DNA from: Rotaria macrura
Lineage: Eukaryota > Rotifera > Eurotatoria > Philodinida > Philodinidae
Direction of reading: 5' to 3'
Assembly (NCBI GenBank): GCA_900239685.1
Contig: OENT01000909.1
Coordinates: forward strand, 656-64,655
DNA length: 64,000 bases
Shown here: piece by piece, positions 1 through 12,700 of the stretch
Position numbering within the stretch: the first letter of the stretch is position 1
Layout of the letters: each line of letters opens with the position of its first letter
Notes under the pieces: model-generated
What the model saw: the letters and a program-made list of their open reading frames with translations, nothing else
Databases searched by the model: none
What the model was told of the DNA's origin: nothing
Translations under genes and position numbers: made by a program

Positions 1-1640
1 TCGGTTTCTTGAATCTTCTCAGCTTTCTTTTTATCGTCTGCAACCGGTGTTTTCTTCTCTTCGACTTTCTTGCCTTTTTTGTCAGCAACGCGTTCAGTCT
101 TGTCCGATGGAGTTGCCGATGGATGAGGTTCCACTGTTTTGGTCTGTTCAACTGTTGATTTTGTGTCTGGAAGAGCAACTGTGTCGGTTTCTTGAATCTT
201 CTCAGCTTTCTTTTTATCGTCTACGACCGGTGTTTTCTTCTGTTCGACTTTCGTGCCTTTTTTGTCATCAATGGGTTTCGTCTTGTCCGATGGAGTTGCG
301 GATGGATGAGGTTCCACTGTTTTGGTCTGTTCAACTGTTGATTTTGTGTCTGGAAGAGCAAGTGTCTCGGTTTCTTGAATCTTCTCAGCTTTCTTTTTAT
401 CGTCTACGACCGGTGTTTTCTTCTCTTCGACTTTCGTGCCTTTTTTGTCATCAATGGGTTTCGTCTTGCCCGATGGAGTTGCGGATGGATGAGATTCCAC
501 TGTTTTGGTCTGTTCAACTGTGGATTTTGTGTCTGGAAGAGGAACTGTCTCGGTTTCTTGAATCTTCTCAGCTTTCTTTTCATCGTCTACGACAGGTGTT
601 TTCTTGTCTTCGACTTTCTTGCCTTTTTTTTCATCAACGGGTTTCGCCTTTTCCGGTGGAGTTGCCGATGGATGAGGTTTCACTGTTTTGGTCTGTTCAA
701 CTGTTGATTTTGTGTCTGGAAGAGCAACTGTGTCGGTTTCTTGAATCTTCTCAGCTGTCTTTTTATCGTCTACGACCGGTGTTTTCTTGTCTTCGACTTT
801 CTTGCCTTTTTTCTCATCAACGGGTTTCGCCTTTTCCGATGGAGTTGCCGATGGATGAGGTTCCACTGTTTTGGTCTGTTCAACTGTTGATTTCGTGTCT
901 GGAAGAGGAACTGTGTCGGTTTCTTGAATCTTCTCAGCTTTCTTTTTATCGTCTGCGACCGGTGTGTTCTTCTCTTCGACTTTCTTGCCTTTTTCGTCAG
1001 CAACGCGTTCAGTCTTGTCCGATGGAGTTCCCGATGGATGAGGTTCCACTGTTTTGGTCTTTTCAACTGTTGATTTAGTGTCTGGAAGTGCAACTGTCTC
1101 GGTTTCTTGAATCTTCTCAGCTTTCTTTTTATCGTCTGCGACCGTTGTTTTCTTCTGTTCTTCGAGTTTCTTGCCTTTTTTCTCATCAACGGTTTTAGTC
1201 TTGTGGTGTGGAGTTGCTGATGGCTGAGGTTGCTCTGTTTTATTCTCCTCGGCGATCGGTTTCGCGTCTGGAAGAGCAACTTCCTCGGTTTGTTTAGTCT
1301 TTTCACCTTTCTTTTTGTCTTGAACGATCGATCTCTTCTGCAGTTCTTCATGTTTCTTTGCTTTTTTGTCATTGATCGGTTCAGTCTTTTGTTGTGGAGT
1401 TGCTGAAGGCTGAGTTTCCTCTGGTTTATACTGCTCGGCGAATAATTTTGTGTCTGGAATAGCAACTGTCTCGGTTTCTTGAATCTTCTCACTGTTCTTT
1501 TTGTCGTCTACCGTGGAGGTTTTCTTCAGTTTTTCAGGTTTCTTGGCTTTTTCGTGATCAATCGGTTTAGTCTGGTTTTGAATAATTGGAGCTGGTGTTG
1601 TATCTACAAGTTCAGCGGTATCTTGAGCTGGAATGATCTC
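1..1640 (-). repeat. 61-residue (183-bp) PEVK-like tandem repeat array
   Basis: The anchor tcggtttctt-like string recurs at 1, 184, 367, 550, 733, 916 and 1099 (exactly 183 bp), then at 1285 and 1471 (186 bp, one extra codon). The encoded unit runs KTPVVDDKKKAEKIQET, then TVALPDTKSTVEQTKTVEP, then HPSATPSDKTKP and DKKGKKVEEK. It is rich in K, E, P, T and V like titin PEVK segments. Units nearest the left edge are almost identical, while those beyond about 1290 are diverged. The array continues outside the window, so copy number is unknown. Confidence 0.95.
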
Positions 1641-4600
1641 TGTCATGGCCGACGTCTTGTCTTCTTGTGTAGGTGCATCCTCTCGTTTTTGTTGTGGGAG
1701 ATCATGTGGCTTTGTTTCGTCATCTTGGTTGGTTTGTTTAGTTGTGGCCGGCTTCATTCCTTCTGCAGACAGTTTTAGTTTTTGATCTTCTCCGGTTTTG
1801 ATTTTTTTGCCTTGGATAGGTTTCATTTCATCTTCATTGTTTGCAGTTGGTTCTTCTTTTTGCTTTGGAGTAACTGTGATTTTGTCATGTTTTCCTAACT
1901 TGGGCGGTTCTGCTTCTTGCAGTACCTTGGCTTCCTCTACAAGTGTTTGGTTTGTTTCCATTTGTTTGGGTGTTGTTGCTATCATCTCCTCGATAAGTTT
2001 AGTTTTGTCTTGGCAAGTAAGAGGTATTTTGGCCTCGCCAAGCGTCTTCTCATCAGGAATTGTTGTAGTGTCTTCCTTTTCATGTTTAGTACCTTGTAGT
2101 TTCTCAAGTGGTTGTTTTTCTTGTATGATCAAATCGGTCTTCTGATCGTCGTGCTTCTTGACCTCTTGAATTTCGACTGGTTTCATATTTTCTTCAGCTA
2201 CTTTCGCATGCTGTTGCTTGGATGCTGGTGTTGTACCTTCGTCGACAGATTCTGTTTTTTCCTGTTCAGAAACTGATTTTGTCTCCATTTTCTCGGATTT
2301 CTTGCTTTTTGTTTTTCCTGCTCGCTTCTGTGTCTCTTCTGTTGACTTGTTGATCTTTTGAGTATCATCCTTATTCATTTCTTGAACTTCAACTGTCTTC
2401 ATCTTGCTTGCGGCTATACTTACGTGTTGTTCTTCCGATTTTAACATTTCCGATTCGTCGACAACTTTCGTTTTCTCTTCAGGTGCACGAGTCGTTCGTG
2501 GCACGCCATACTTGTTGTTATCTGGGACTTTCGTTTGCTCTTGCTTTTCAGTTGTCGTAGTTTCTTGTTTTTCTAGAAGAGCTTCTCCTTCTGCAAAGAG
2601 CACCTTACTCTCCTTAGTGTCATCCTTCTTGCGTTGCGCAACTTCGGTTGGCTTTGTTTTATCTGTTGGTTCTTGTACTTGCTGTTGCCTAGATTTCTTG
2701 GCTGATTTATCGTCGACAGGTTTCACTTGAGGAGCATGAGTCACTTGAACTTCTTCAAGTTTCTTCTGTTCGATTTCTTGTTTTGACTGTGTATCTCTGG
2801 GGCTAGGTGTTACCATTTCTCTTTGTTTTTCTTCTTCTTGGATACTCTGCTTCGATTTCAATAGCTCTTCTTTCTGACCTTCTTTCTCGTCTACGGCTTC
2901 TACTTTCTTTTCAGCTGAAGCTGTCGATTGTACTTTTTGAAATTTCACATCTTCTACAACAGGTTGATCGTCTGGTGTTCCTAAGTCTTTGAGTTTCTGC
3001 TCAGCGCGTGACTCGTTTTTGTCTTGTTTTGCTCGTTCAACACCTTTATTATCAGATGTGGTAACTTTTGTTTCCTGTACTACTTTTGATTTTGTTTCAA
3101 CTAGTGCAATTGTCTGTGGTTCATGCATTGAAGGTTTCTTTTCATCGGCAGATATGGTTTCGTCTGCTAAAGTGGTTGTCAGTTTTAGTTCTCCAGGTTT
3201 CTTTTTCACTTCGTCTCGGCTGATTATGGACTCGTCCACGGCAACTGTCTTTTCCTCTTTTTCAACTGGCAGCTTGGCTTTGAGTTGTTCTGATGGCTGC
3301 TGTTTATCTTGCGCAGGTACTTTAAAATTTTCATCGGTTGTGTCTTTAGTCTTTTGAATTTCGATAGGTTTCGACTGATCTACTGCTATTTGGATTTGTG
3401 TTTGTTCAGTATTTTGGGCTTCTTCATCTTTGTTAAGTATCGTAATCTGTGACTTTGAAGATATCTGTTGTGTTTCTTCAGGTATCATCTTGTCCTGTTT
3501 GACGAGAGATTTCTCCTGGATTTCTTGATCTGATCTAGTTGTTTGCTCCACAGACTGTTTAATTTTCTGTTTTTGAGATTTCTTTGACTGATCTTTGTTA
3601 GTCAGTTCCGTCTGTTGCGATTGCAAAATATTGAATTCTTGTGTGTTGATTAGTGCAGCTTGTTCTGTGGGTACGAACGACGATTGTTGTTTTTCAAGTG
3701 CTTTATCACTTTCTAGAGATAATTGCATTGCCGCTTGTTTTTCAGTCTTCTTATTTTGTTCTTCAACTGATTGTGTCAATTCAACAGTATGAATTGCATC
3801 AGGGTTTTGCTTTACAAAGTACTGTGCTTCATCAAGCTGCTGTACCAATACTTCTTCCACTTGCTTAGTTCCATCTTGCTGCAATCTTAGTCCCACATCA
3901 GATAGCTGCTCCTTTTCATCTTGCAATTTTACAGATGCCGCTGATAGGAGAAACTCCGGTCCGACCACTTGTTCTATTTGTCTCTCTAATGTCTGTTCTA
4001 GTACAACCTGATCAGATGTAACCGTTTCTAAGGTGCTCGGTTTTTCGATATGTTTTCCATGCTTTTGTTTTTGCGTTTCAATCAATTCTGTTTCTATAAT
4101 TTCTGCTGGTTCATGTTGTTCCACTGATTCGACTTTTTCCGTTGAATCTCCAATGGTTTCTGTGAGTTCAACTTGTCTTGATTCGTTAAATACTGCAGTC
4201 TTCTCCTCAGCTGCATTTACTGTTGTGTGCATCAATGAAGTGTCAGAACCTGTTACACCAGTCACCTTTTCCAATTGTACAGAAATAAGTTCGCCCTCTG
4301 GAAATTCTTTCAAGTTTTCAACTAGTTCGACTTTTCCATCTACGACTTCAGTCACTTTTTCACGTCCGAACTCTTTCAGTTGCTCTGCGATCGAAAAATT
4401 CCATTCACGATTTATATCTTCTAAATATTCGATCTTCCCTTTATCGCCGGATTTCAATACATCGGACGCAGCAACGTTGTTTTCAGTGCTAACATTTTCC
4501 ACTACCGTTGGTTCTTGTATAAACTGTTGTTCAACTATGGCATGTGCAGCTAGTAGAGTAGGTTTGTCTTCTACTTTTGGTACTATCTCCTGTTGCGGTT

Positions 4601-7600
4601 CTTCAGCAGCTTGCATCAGTGAGGAATGGTCAATTTGTTGTTTCGCTGTCGGAACAGGAACGGTAGTAGCTTCTTCTAAATCATTCTGCTCTACTGTGCG
4701 TTCTGTGGCTGGAGAAGCAGATGTCTGTTCTAAGTATGACACTGGCATCTGTTGTGATTTTTCAGTAGCCTGCACCGGAGTTGTTTGGTCAATTTGTCGT
4801 TCAGCGACAAGAACGGGTATGGCACTTGGCTCTTGTATACCTTGTGTATCATCTATGGGTTGTCTGATTGGAGAAGCAAGAATCTGTACTACTTCTGATA
4901 CCACTTTCTGGTCTGATTCTTCAACTGCATTCACCAGCGGTTGTTGAACGATTTGTTGTTCGACGGTTATAATAGATGCCCCGGTAGCTTCTTGTATGTT
5001 GATTTGTTCTACTGTTGCATCTGTAGTTGGCAGAATAGTCGTGTGTTCCACTAGTGGCATTGGCTTGCCTTCTAGTTCCTCAGTAGTTTTTTCCGGCGGT
5101 GTTTGATGAATTTGTTGTTCGGCCGTAAGAATAGGTACTGCAGTTGGTTGTTGAATAGCGAGTTCATCTGCTGTGCCTTTTATACTTAGCAGAACGGTTG
5201 TGTCGTCTATTTGCGATAATGCCTTCCGTTCTAGTTCTTCAGTAGCTTGCATTGGTGCAGCTTGGGCCGTTTGTTGATCAGCGAATAGAACAGGTACCAT
5301 GGCTGTTTCTTGTAAACTATGAAGTTCTACTGTAGGTTCTGCAGCTGGAGAAGCAAGTGTCTGTTCTACTTGTGACAATGGCGCCCGTTTTGGTTCTTCA
5401 GCAGCTTGCACCGATCTTGTTTGGTCAATTTGTCGTTCATCGGCTAGAACAGATACTTTCGTTAGTTCTTGTGTACCCTGTTGTTCAAGTGTAGGTTGTG
5501 CATTTGGAGTAGCAGTTATCTGTTCTATTTGTGATACTGCAATCTCTTCTGGTTCTTCAGTTGTTTTTACCGGTGTTGTTTGATCAATTTGCCGTTCGGC
5601 GACTCCAATTGGTTGTGTGGTTTGTTCTTGTTTCGTCTGTTGTTCCACAGTAGCTTGTGTAGTTGGCAGAGCAGGTGTCTGTTCTGCTTGTGGTACTGGC
5701 TTTTGGTGTGGTTCTTCAGAAGCTTCCATCGGTTTTGTTTGGTCATTTTGTTGTTCGATGACTAGAGCAGTTACTGCGGTTGGCTCTTGTAAAGCTTGTT
5801 GTTCAACTATGGCTTCTGTGGTTGGAGAAGCAGTAGTCTGTACTGCTTCTGATCCTGTTGTCTGGTCTGATTCTTCGACTGCTTTCTCCAGTGGTATTTG
5901 AACGATTTGTTGTTCAACAGTTATAATAGGTGTGCCGGCTGATTCTTGTATGTTGATTTGTTCTACTGTAACATCTGCAGTTGATAGAATAGGTGTCTGT
6001 TTGACTTGCGGTATTAGTTTCTGTTCTGATTCTTCAGTGGGTTTTACCGGTGATGTTTGATGAATTTCTTGTTCTATCGTAAGAACAGGTACGGCGGTTG
6101 GTTCTTCTTTCTCTCGATTTTCTCCTGTGTCTTCAGCAGTCCGAAGACCAGCAGTCTGTTGTACTTGTGCTACTAGCATCTGTTGTAGGTTTTCAGTAGT
6201 TTCCATCGATACTGGCTGGTCAACTTGTTGTTCGATCGTCAGAAGAGGTATGGTGGTTGGTTCTTGTATATTGTGCTGCTCTGCAGAGGCCTCTGTAGCT
6301 GATAAAGCGGTTGCCTGTTCCAGTTGTGGTACTGGCTTCTGCTGTTCTTCACTAGCTGCTATCAGTGATGTTTGTTCAGTTGGTTGCTCGGTGGTAAGAG
6401 CAGGTACTGCGATTGGTTGTTCAACAACGAGTTCTTCTACTGTGCTTTGCATACTCGCTATTGCAATTGTCTGTTCTACTTGTGGTACTAACGTCTGTTG
6501 TGGTTCTTCAGTAGTTTCCATAGGTGGTTGTTGATCAATCTGTTGCTTGACAATCAGCACAGATATTGTGCTTGGTTCTTGTATTTCCTGTGTTTGTAAT
6601 ATAGCTTGTGCAGTTGGCATAGCATTTGTCTGTTGTAGTTTCGATACTGCTTTTGATTGTGAGTCTTCAAATGCCATTATCGGCGACTTTTGATCGGTTT
6701 GTTGTTCGACGGCCGGAACAGATAATGCAGTTGGTTCTTGTTTCATCTGCTGTTCTACAATAGCTTCTGTAGTTGACGCAGCAGGTGTGTGATCCGCTTG
6801 TGGTACTGCCTGCAGTTGTGGTGTTTCAGCAGTTTGCATCAGTGGAGTTTGTTCAAGTTGTTGTTGGGCAGTCATAGCAAGTACTGCGGTTTTTTCTGGT
6901 ATTTCTAGTTGTTCTACGGTGGCTTGCTTACTTGATGGAGCAGGTGTCTGGCCTACTTGTGGTTGTAGCTTCTTTTGTGGTTCGTCAGTAGCTTTCGTCG
7001 ATGGTTCTTGCTCAGGTTGTTGTAGATCGGTCAGAATAGTTTTTCTGATTCCTTCTTGTTCCGGTTGTTTTTCTTCTGTGACTGTTGGAACTAGTTGAGT
7101 GGTTGCCGGTTCTGTTTGTTGCAGCGGCTCGAAATTTGCTTCGTTGACTTCTCCTGTTCGTTCGATTGATGCGAAGTTTTGTTCAGCTATTAAAACTATT
7201 TCTTCGGGTGACTGTGGCGTGTCCTGCTGTTCAAGTGTCGTTTTTAGCTGTGTGGTTTGTGCAGCAGATAGAGCAGCTATCTGTTGCTTTTGTACCATTT
7301 GATGGTGCGTGGATTTTTCGATTTCTTCAGGGGCGACACTTTCTTGCTGATCTGTGAGTTGAAGCCCTTGGTTTTGAATCGTTGTATGTGTGTGTATGTG
7401 TTGCTCTTCAAATGGGGTTTTTGTTGGCAGATTTTGCTGTTCTGATAGTACTGTGCTTGATGATGTTATGTGTTCTTGAGGTTTAATAGAATCCTCTGTT
7501 GCGCGTGGAACTCTCTGTACAGGATGAGTTTCTTCTGGTTGAAATCGTTCGGTGAATGAAGCTGCGTCGTTAATCAACATTGAGATTGATGTGAGATCCT

Positions 7601-9796
7601 GCAACGTAACCGTTGGGGTCACTTGTTCCATGTGTTGTTCGGCTTGCTGTTGTATGGAAGCGTCTTTCTGTGTGATATTTTTCATCGAATCATCAACGTA
7701 TGTGATAGGTATTTTTAATGTTTCCGGTATTGAGTCTTGCGCTTGCTGAAATATTGAAGTTTCTGACGGTAGAAGGTTTTTAGAAATACTAATGGCCTCG
7801 ATACTCTGAATTGGTATCGGCTTCAAGTTTAAATCTGTGACAAGAATTTGTGATGGTTCTTGTACATCTTGTGTAGTTTTGAGGATGTCAGCCGGTTCAG
7901 TTTTGTCTGCAGTGATATCTGGAGACTGGCCCGTCAGTATTTGTCGCATGGGTTCAGCCTGCTGCTCTGCTAGTTGAGTTGACGTCGATGTTGGAACAGT
8001 CTGCTGTAATAATTCTTGATATGGTTCAGGTTTTCGTTCTTCGAATGATTGAAATTGTGATTCTAATTCTGCTCCGAGTTCTCGCTCAGTGGTTGGTTTT
8101 GACATCGTCTCTGTAAATAAGTTGGTTCCTTGTGAGTCAGATAGTATTGGTTCTTGTTGTTCAACTTGCTTGGAACTCGAAATCTCAGTTTGTAAGAATA
8201 TACCCATTGGAGACTCTTTCAATTCTTGCTGTTTGATCTGATCAATGGGTTCAATGTTAAAAGATTGCTTTTCTTCGAATAACTGCAGTTGTGGTTCTTT
8301 GTCTATTGAAACATTTTGCTGTATCATTGACTTTAGTTCTTGTTCGCCCGGTATTGATATTTCCTCTCTTGAACTCGTTTTTGGCTCCATTGTTTCTTCT
8401 GTAAGTACTAATGATTGTTCTGTTAATATTCCTGGTTGTAGTTCGACAGGAGGCTCGATAGGCTGCTGCAATACCAAGGTTTCATCCTTTTGTGTAAATC
8501 TCGATTTATTCTCTGCTTCATTTGAAAAATTTCGTTCAAGAGATTTAGAGCTTATGTCTTCAATTGATGTTGAGGTTTCCGTTGTAACTGTCTGGTCTGT
8601 AGCAGATATATCCAAGTTGACTTCATTATTGGCTGCTGACAACATATCAGGAACTTTGTTTTGCTCAAGTGAGTCTGTAGAAAAGATTGATTGTTTCAAA
8701 ATATTAATATCCGATGTTGATGTTTCGCTCTTTTCAGGTACTTCACTTTTTTCGACTGCTTCTGGTATCTGTAAATTCATATCTTCGGTCGTCCTTATTA
8801 TTCCTTCAGATGTTGATACTTGCTCTTTGAGTATGCTCTTAATGTCATGAGGAGTATCTCTTTTCTCTGTTGCAATATGTACCTGTGTTAAAGGTTCAAT
8901 TTCATTCCCTGTTGATGTGCGACTAGTTTCGTCAATCATTGGCATACATTCACTTTGTAATACTGTAGATGGTTGCTCCTCGTTCGATGATGGTACTTCA
9001 TGAGTTGTCTCAAATTTTGAAGAAGGTACCATATATTGGTTCGATAAAATTATTGTTTCTTCAGTTTCCATCTCTGAGAAAGGCTTTTGTAATAAAAGAG
9101 CTTTGCCTTCAACAGGTTTTATTTCATCTAATGCTCTTGATTTCTGTGGAACTTCTTGAGTGAGAGTTATTGCTTCTTTCAGTGATGTCTCATGTGGGTG
9201 CGTTTTTTGTTCGTCAATAATATGTTGCTCTAATAAGGTTACAACTGCAAGTTCTGGTTCATGGAATTCGTCTTGCTTGTTCTCAATAGCTGCATCATGT
9301 TGTAACTTCTCTGCTATGGCCAAACTGATAGGTGCTTCATGGAAAGATGCTGTTCTTTTATTTTCAATTTTCTTCATTTCGTCGAGAGTTTCGGATGCGG
9401 CGTCAAAGAACTGATCATGGTCTGTTGAAGAAGAAATAGCTGATGTGCTGCTCTCTGTTTGAACTTTTAGAATGTCTCTTGGAACATTGTGATCGGATGT
9501 TTCAGTTTGAAACGTATTTGTAACGTGTAGTAGACTTAACGGAGTTGTTGGCGTAGTTGGTGACGTATCTCCGGCGTGAGTCACTTTTGACGGTTCCAGT
9601 ACAGCCGCGAGAACATCTTGAATGCTCTTATCAGGTGCACGTCGCTTATCTATCTTGACAGTTCCATCTGGCATAGTTGCTAATGGTAATAGATTTGGTT
9701 GCATGGGAACAAATAAAGATTCTGTTGGCTCTTCTAGTATTTTTTCAGTTCTATCAATTAAAGAAGTAAACGCTAGCTGTTCAGAAGGCATATCAC
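1..9796 (-). CDS. Giant exon of the Ig/PEVK-like protein, open to the window edge
   Basis: A single open frame runs from the acceptor ATTAATCTTCAG at about 9797 to position 1; codon starts are at positions equal to 2 modulo 3. I translated it at seven widely spaced points (near 9660, 8340, 6540, 4140, 2760, 1800 and 60) and always found the same open frame. Composition changes along it. 9796-7150 is Gln/Ser/Glu-rich. 7000-4470 is the ~53-residue repeat array. 4400-1650 is Lys/Glu/Pro/Thr-rich. 1640-1 is the 61-residue repeat array. The sense codons are purine-rich, which leaves long spurious open frames on the opposite strand. Confidence 0.85.
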
Positions 9797-12700
9797 CTGA
9801 AGATTAATATAAAAAAAATCACAAATTAGAAAATTCCATAGATTTCTCAAACTTCATCAATTTTCGTAACATACCTGGAAGATGCCGAATAGCTTCTGCT
9901 CTCAAATCTGATATAGGTGAACTTTCAAATAAATGCATACGACTTGCTTCATCTAAATATTCAAAGAAAAAAACTTATCTAGATATTTCTTCACAAGATA
10001 TATTAAAGTTCAATGGAAATGACAGAGCGAGCAGACAATAACATACTATTTATCATCTTTCGATGACACTTACCATCAATGTTTAAATCATTTTCAGTAG
10101 ATTTAATTTCGTCTGTAATTATTATGGCCTCGGGTAAATTTTCATCTGTATCTGTCTTTACTGATGGTATTTCAATGTAGTCAACGACTTTCTTTATAAT
10201 AATTTCGAATGGTTCTTCAGTTGTTTCTGCCATTAATATTGGCGATGCTTCTTCTACAATAGCAGAAGGAATTATTTCTTCTGCTATCGGTGTATGAAGA
10301 GAACCTGATTGCATCAAAGTAAACTTTTCTGATTGATTAGATGATGGTTGAATCTGTGCATTTATTGACTGTCGCAGCTCTTTAACATCTTGATCTGTAG
10401 AAACAGCCTCAGATTGATTCAACTGCATGGATATTTCTTGGTCATTAGTTTGAAATGCTTCATTCGTCATAGGTAAGATTTCAATTGATGCCGGAGTTGT
10501 GAATAAGGCATTTTTTTCAGTTGGTACATCACTATTTGTCATGTAAGAACCCGTGAGCTTGATTAATTCATCTTCTAAATGAGGTGTGTCGAAAGCAACT
10601 TCATCAACATTCGTCGATGATTCTATTACAACTGATTCTTCTTTTTCATCTGTGTCCTTTTTTGCTTCTCTATATTGTACCGCAGGTATCATTTGACGAC
10701 GTTGTGCGATCGTTACAGATTGGACTTGATCGTCACTTTCTACAATTGAAGCACGACCTTGAATTAGTCTCGGTTGTTGATGTAATTGTGGCTGTGTTTT
10801 CAGTTGGTTTTGCTGTTGAGCTTGAGTTTCGTGTGGTAATTCTAGAGTCACCTCTTCTGTCAGTGTATTTGTCGTGTCGGTAAGAGTCGATGGTTGGTAT
10901 GCTTTAAGTGTTTGATGCTGCTGATAGTCTTCTACTGAAGTAAAAACTGCTTCTCCATGATCTGTTTCACTTGCGAATAAGGATGGAGTGCTTTGTAAAG
11001 TAGCTGATACTTCTTTAGTATTTTCTGGTATTTTGTATTGAAATGTTTGTGGCACGTCAGGTAAACGAATCTGATCAATATTGAAAGAAGTTTCATCGAA
11101 TGAGGAAAAATCAACAGCTTGAGATATATTTGATATGATTGAAGCACGCTTTTTTGTTTCATGATGTGGCTCTTGAGCGATTGGTTGCTGTAGCTGACTA
11201 GCATGAATAGAAATTTCTTGAGTCGATTCTTCCACTTCACGAGCCGAGCTACTTCTACGAATTGAATCAGTAGACGATTCAATGTCTACAGGACCTTTAT
11301 ATTGAATGATTTGTGGGGCATCTGGACGATGTATATGATCAATATGAATAGAAGTTTCATCAGCTGTAGGTAAATTAGTAATATCAGTTGGTTGTATAAT
11401 AATCGAAGCTGGTTGTTGTGTTGTTCCGTAAATAGATAAATCTTGAACAGTAGGTTGAGTCAATTGAGTAACATTCAACGATAGGTCATGAGAAGGTTCT
11501 TCTTGACCAAGAGCTGAGTTCATCGTGAGAATTGAACTTGTTGAAGGTTGAATGTCGGTAGGAATTGTGTACTCAATCACCTGAGGTGATTCGACTAGTT
11601 TAAGTTGATCGATATGAATAGCAGTTTCGTCGAGTCTTGGCAAATCACTGGTGATACTTGGTTGTGAAAGTGGTTTAGCGATTTGTTTAGTATCTTCTGA
11701 TTCTTGACGACTTATATCACGCACTTTGAGAGATGTTTTCTCTGTTTCTATAACTTGAACTCCCGAAGCCGATGCACCAGACTGCAGTGAAGCGATTGAT
11801 TGTTGTTTTAGATCAGTTGATTCTTCATATTCGTATAATCCAGGCGCTTTAGACGGATGTACTTGATTACTAGCAGTACGATTTTCATCGACAAGTGGAA
11901 CATATTGATCAACATCAGATTGTTTTACAATATCTGCTGTGTCCGACGTTCTAACTGTGCCAACGGCTAAACGCTGATATACTGGATGTGCAATAAATTG
12001 CTCGTCTTCATATTCGTGAGCTGGCGTTAGTAATTGTGATATGCGTGAAGCTCGACGCAAGGATATTGGTGCAAGAGTATCATGCTCAGGAATAAAATCC
12101 GACCATTGTTCCACATTACTAAGACCTTCGCCGAGTAGTTGAGATGCTGAAAAGGTAATCTGTGATCCTTCAGTAGCAATTGAAGTATTATCTGTGAGTT
12201 GAATCGGTTGTTGTTTTTGTTGTTCTGCTAAAGCAGTTGCTTTCGGAATGTCCTCATGAATAGATTTCTGCGCAAAATTGCCATAGGACGATGGTGTGAG
12301 CTGCTCGAATTGCATTCGATCAGCGGATTCCGTTTCCTGAAAAACAGGGAAAAGATGAAATATTATAATTTGTTTTCAGTATGATATTGTTCCAGCGTTT
12401 GCCGAAATATTTTGTTATTAATACATGTACTATCGAAGTTTTCTGTCAACTTTATTCTATATTAATGTTTCATATAAAAAGATTAGTTATGTAATGAATT
12501 AATTAGTTCTATTGTTCAGGTCTGTGAGACAGTTCATCAAATGAGAAATGATTGGATAGAGCTAACTAATTACAAACTTTTTCAAAACACAGGTGTGATC
12601 CCTTGTCCTATATCTTCACACACATTCCGTATGTTTTCTTCTACATAGACTTTCTAACGAATCTGTTTTCTTTAATATAGGAGATATTCGTGATATTATT

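Noticed and set aside
47-1078. 343-codon plus-strand open frame over the repeat array
   Set aside because: It starts at GTG and its translation is the antisense of the PEVK-like repeats. The minus strand holds the coherent reading frame that continues for 9.8 kb.
770-1492. 240-codon minus-strand frame rich in Arg/Lys/Gln
   Set aside because: It is the wrong frame of the same repeats. The accepted minus frame continues smoothly into flanking non-repeat coding sequence.
4033-4947. 304-codon plus-strand frame rich in Ser/Cys/Thr
   Set aside because: It is antisense to the Gln/Glu-rich repeat exon. The Ser/Cys-rich composition is the expected shadow of that strand.
8245-8850. 201-codon plus-strand frame
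   Set aside because: It is antisense shadow of the giant exon, with no splice context or family features.
10584-11282. Alternate-frame open stretches on both strands inside the 2.26-kb exon
   Set aside because: They overlap the continuous 754-codon frame and have chance-like composition.
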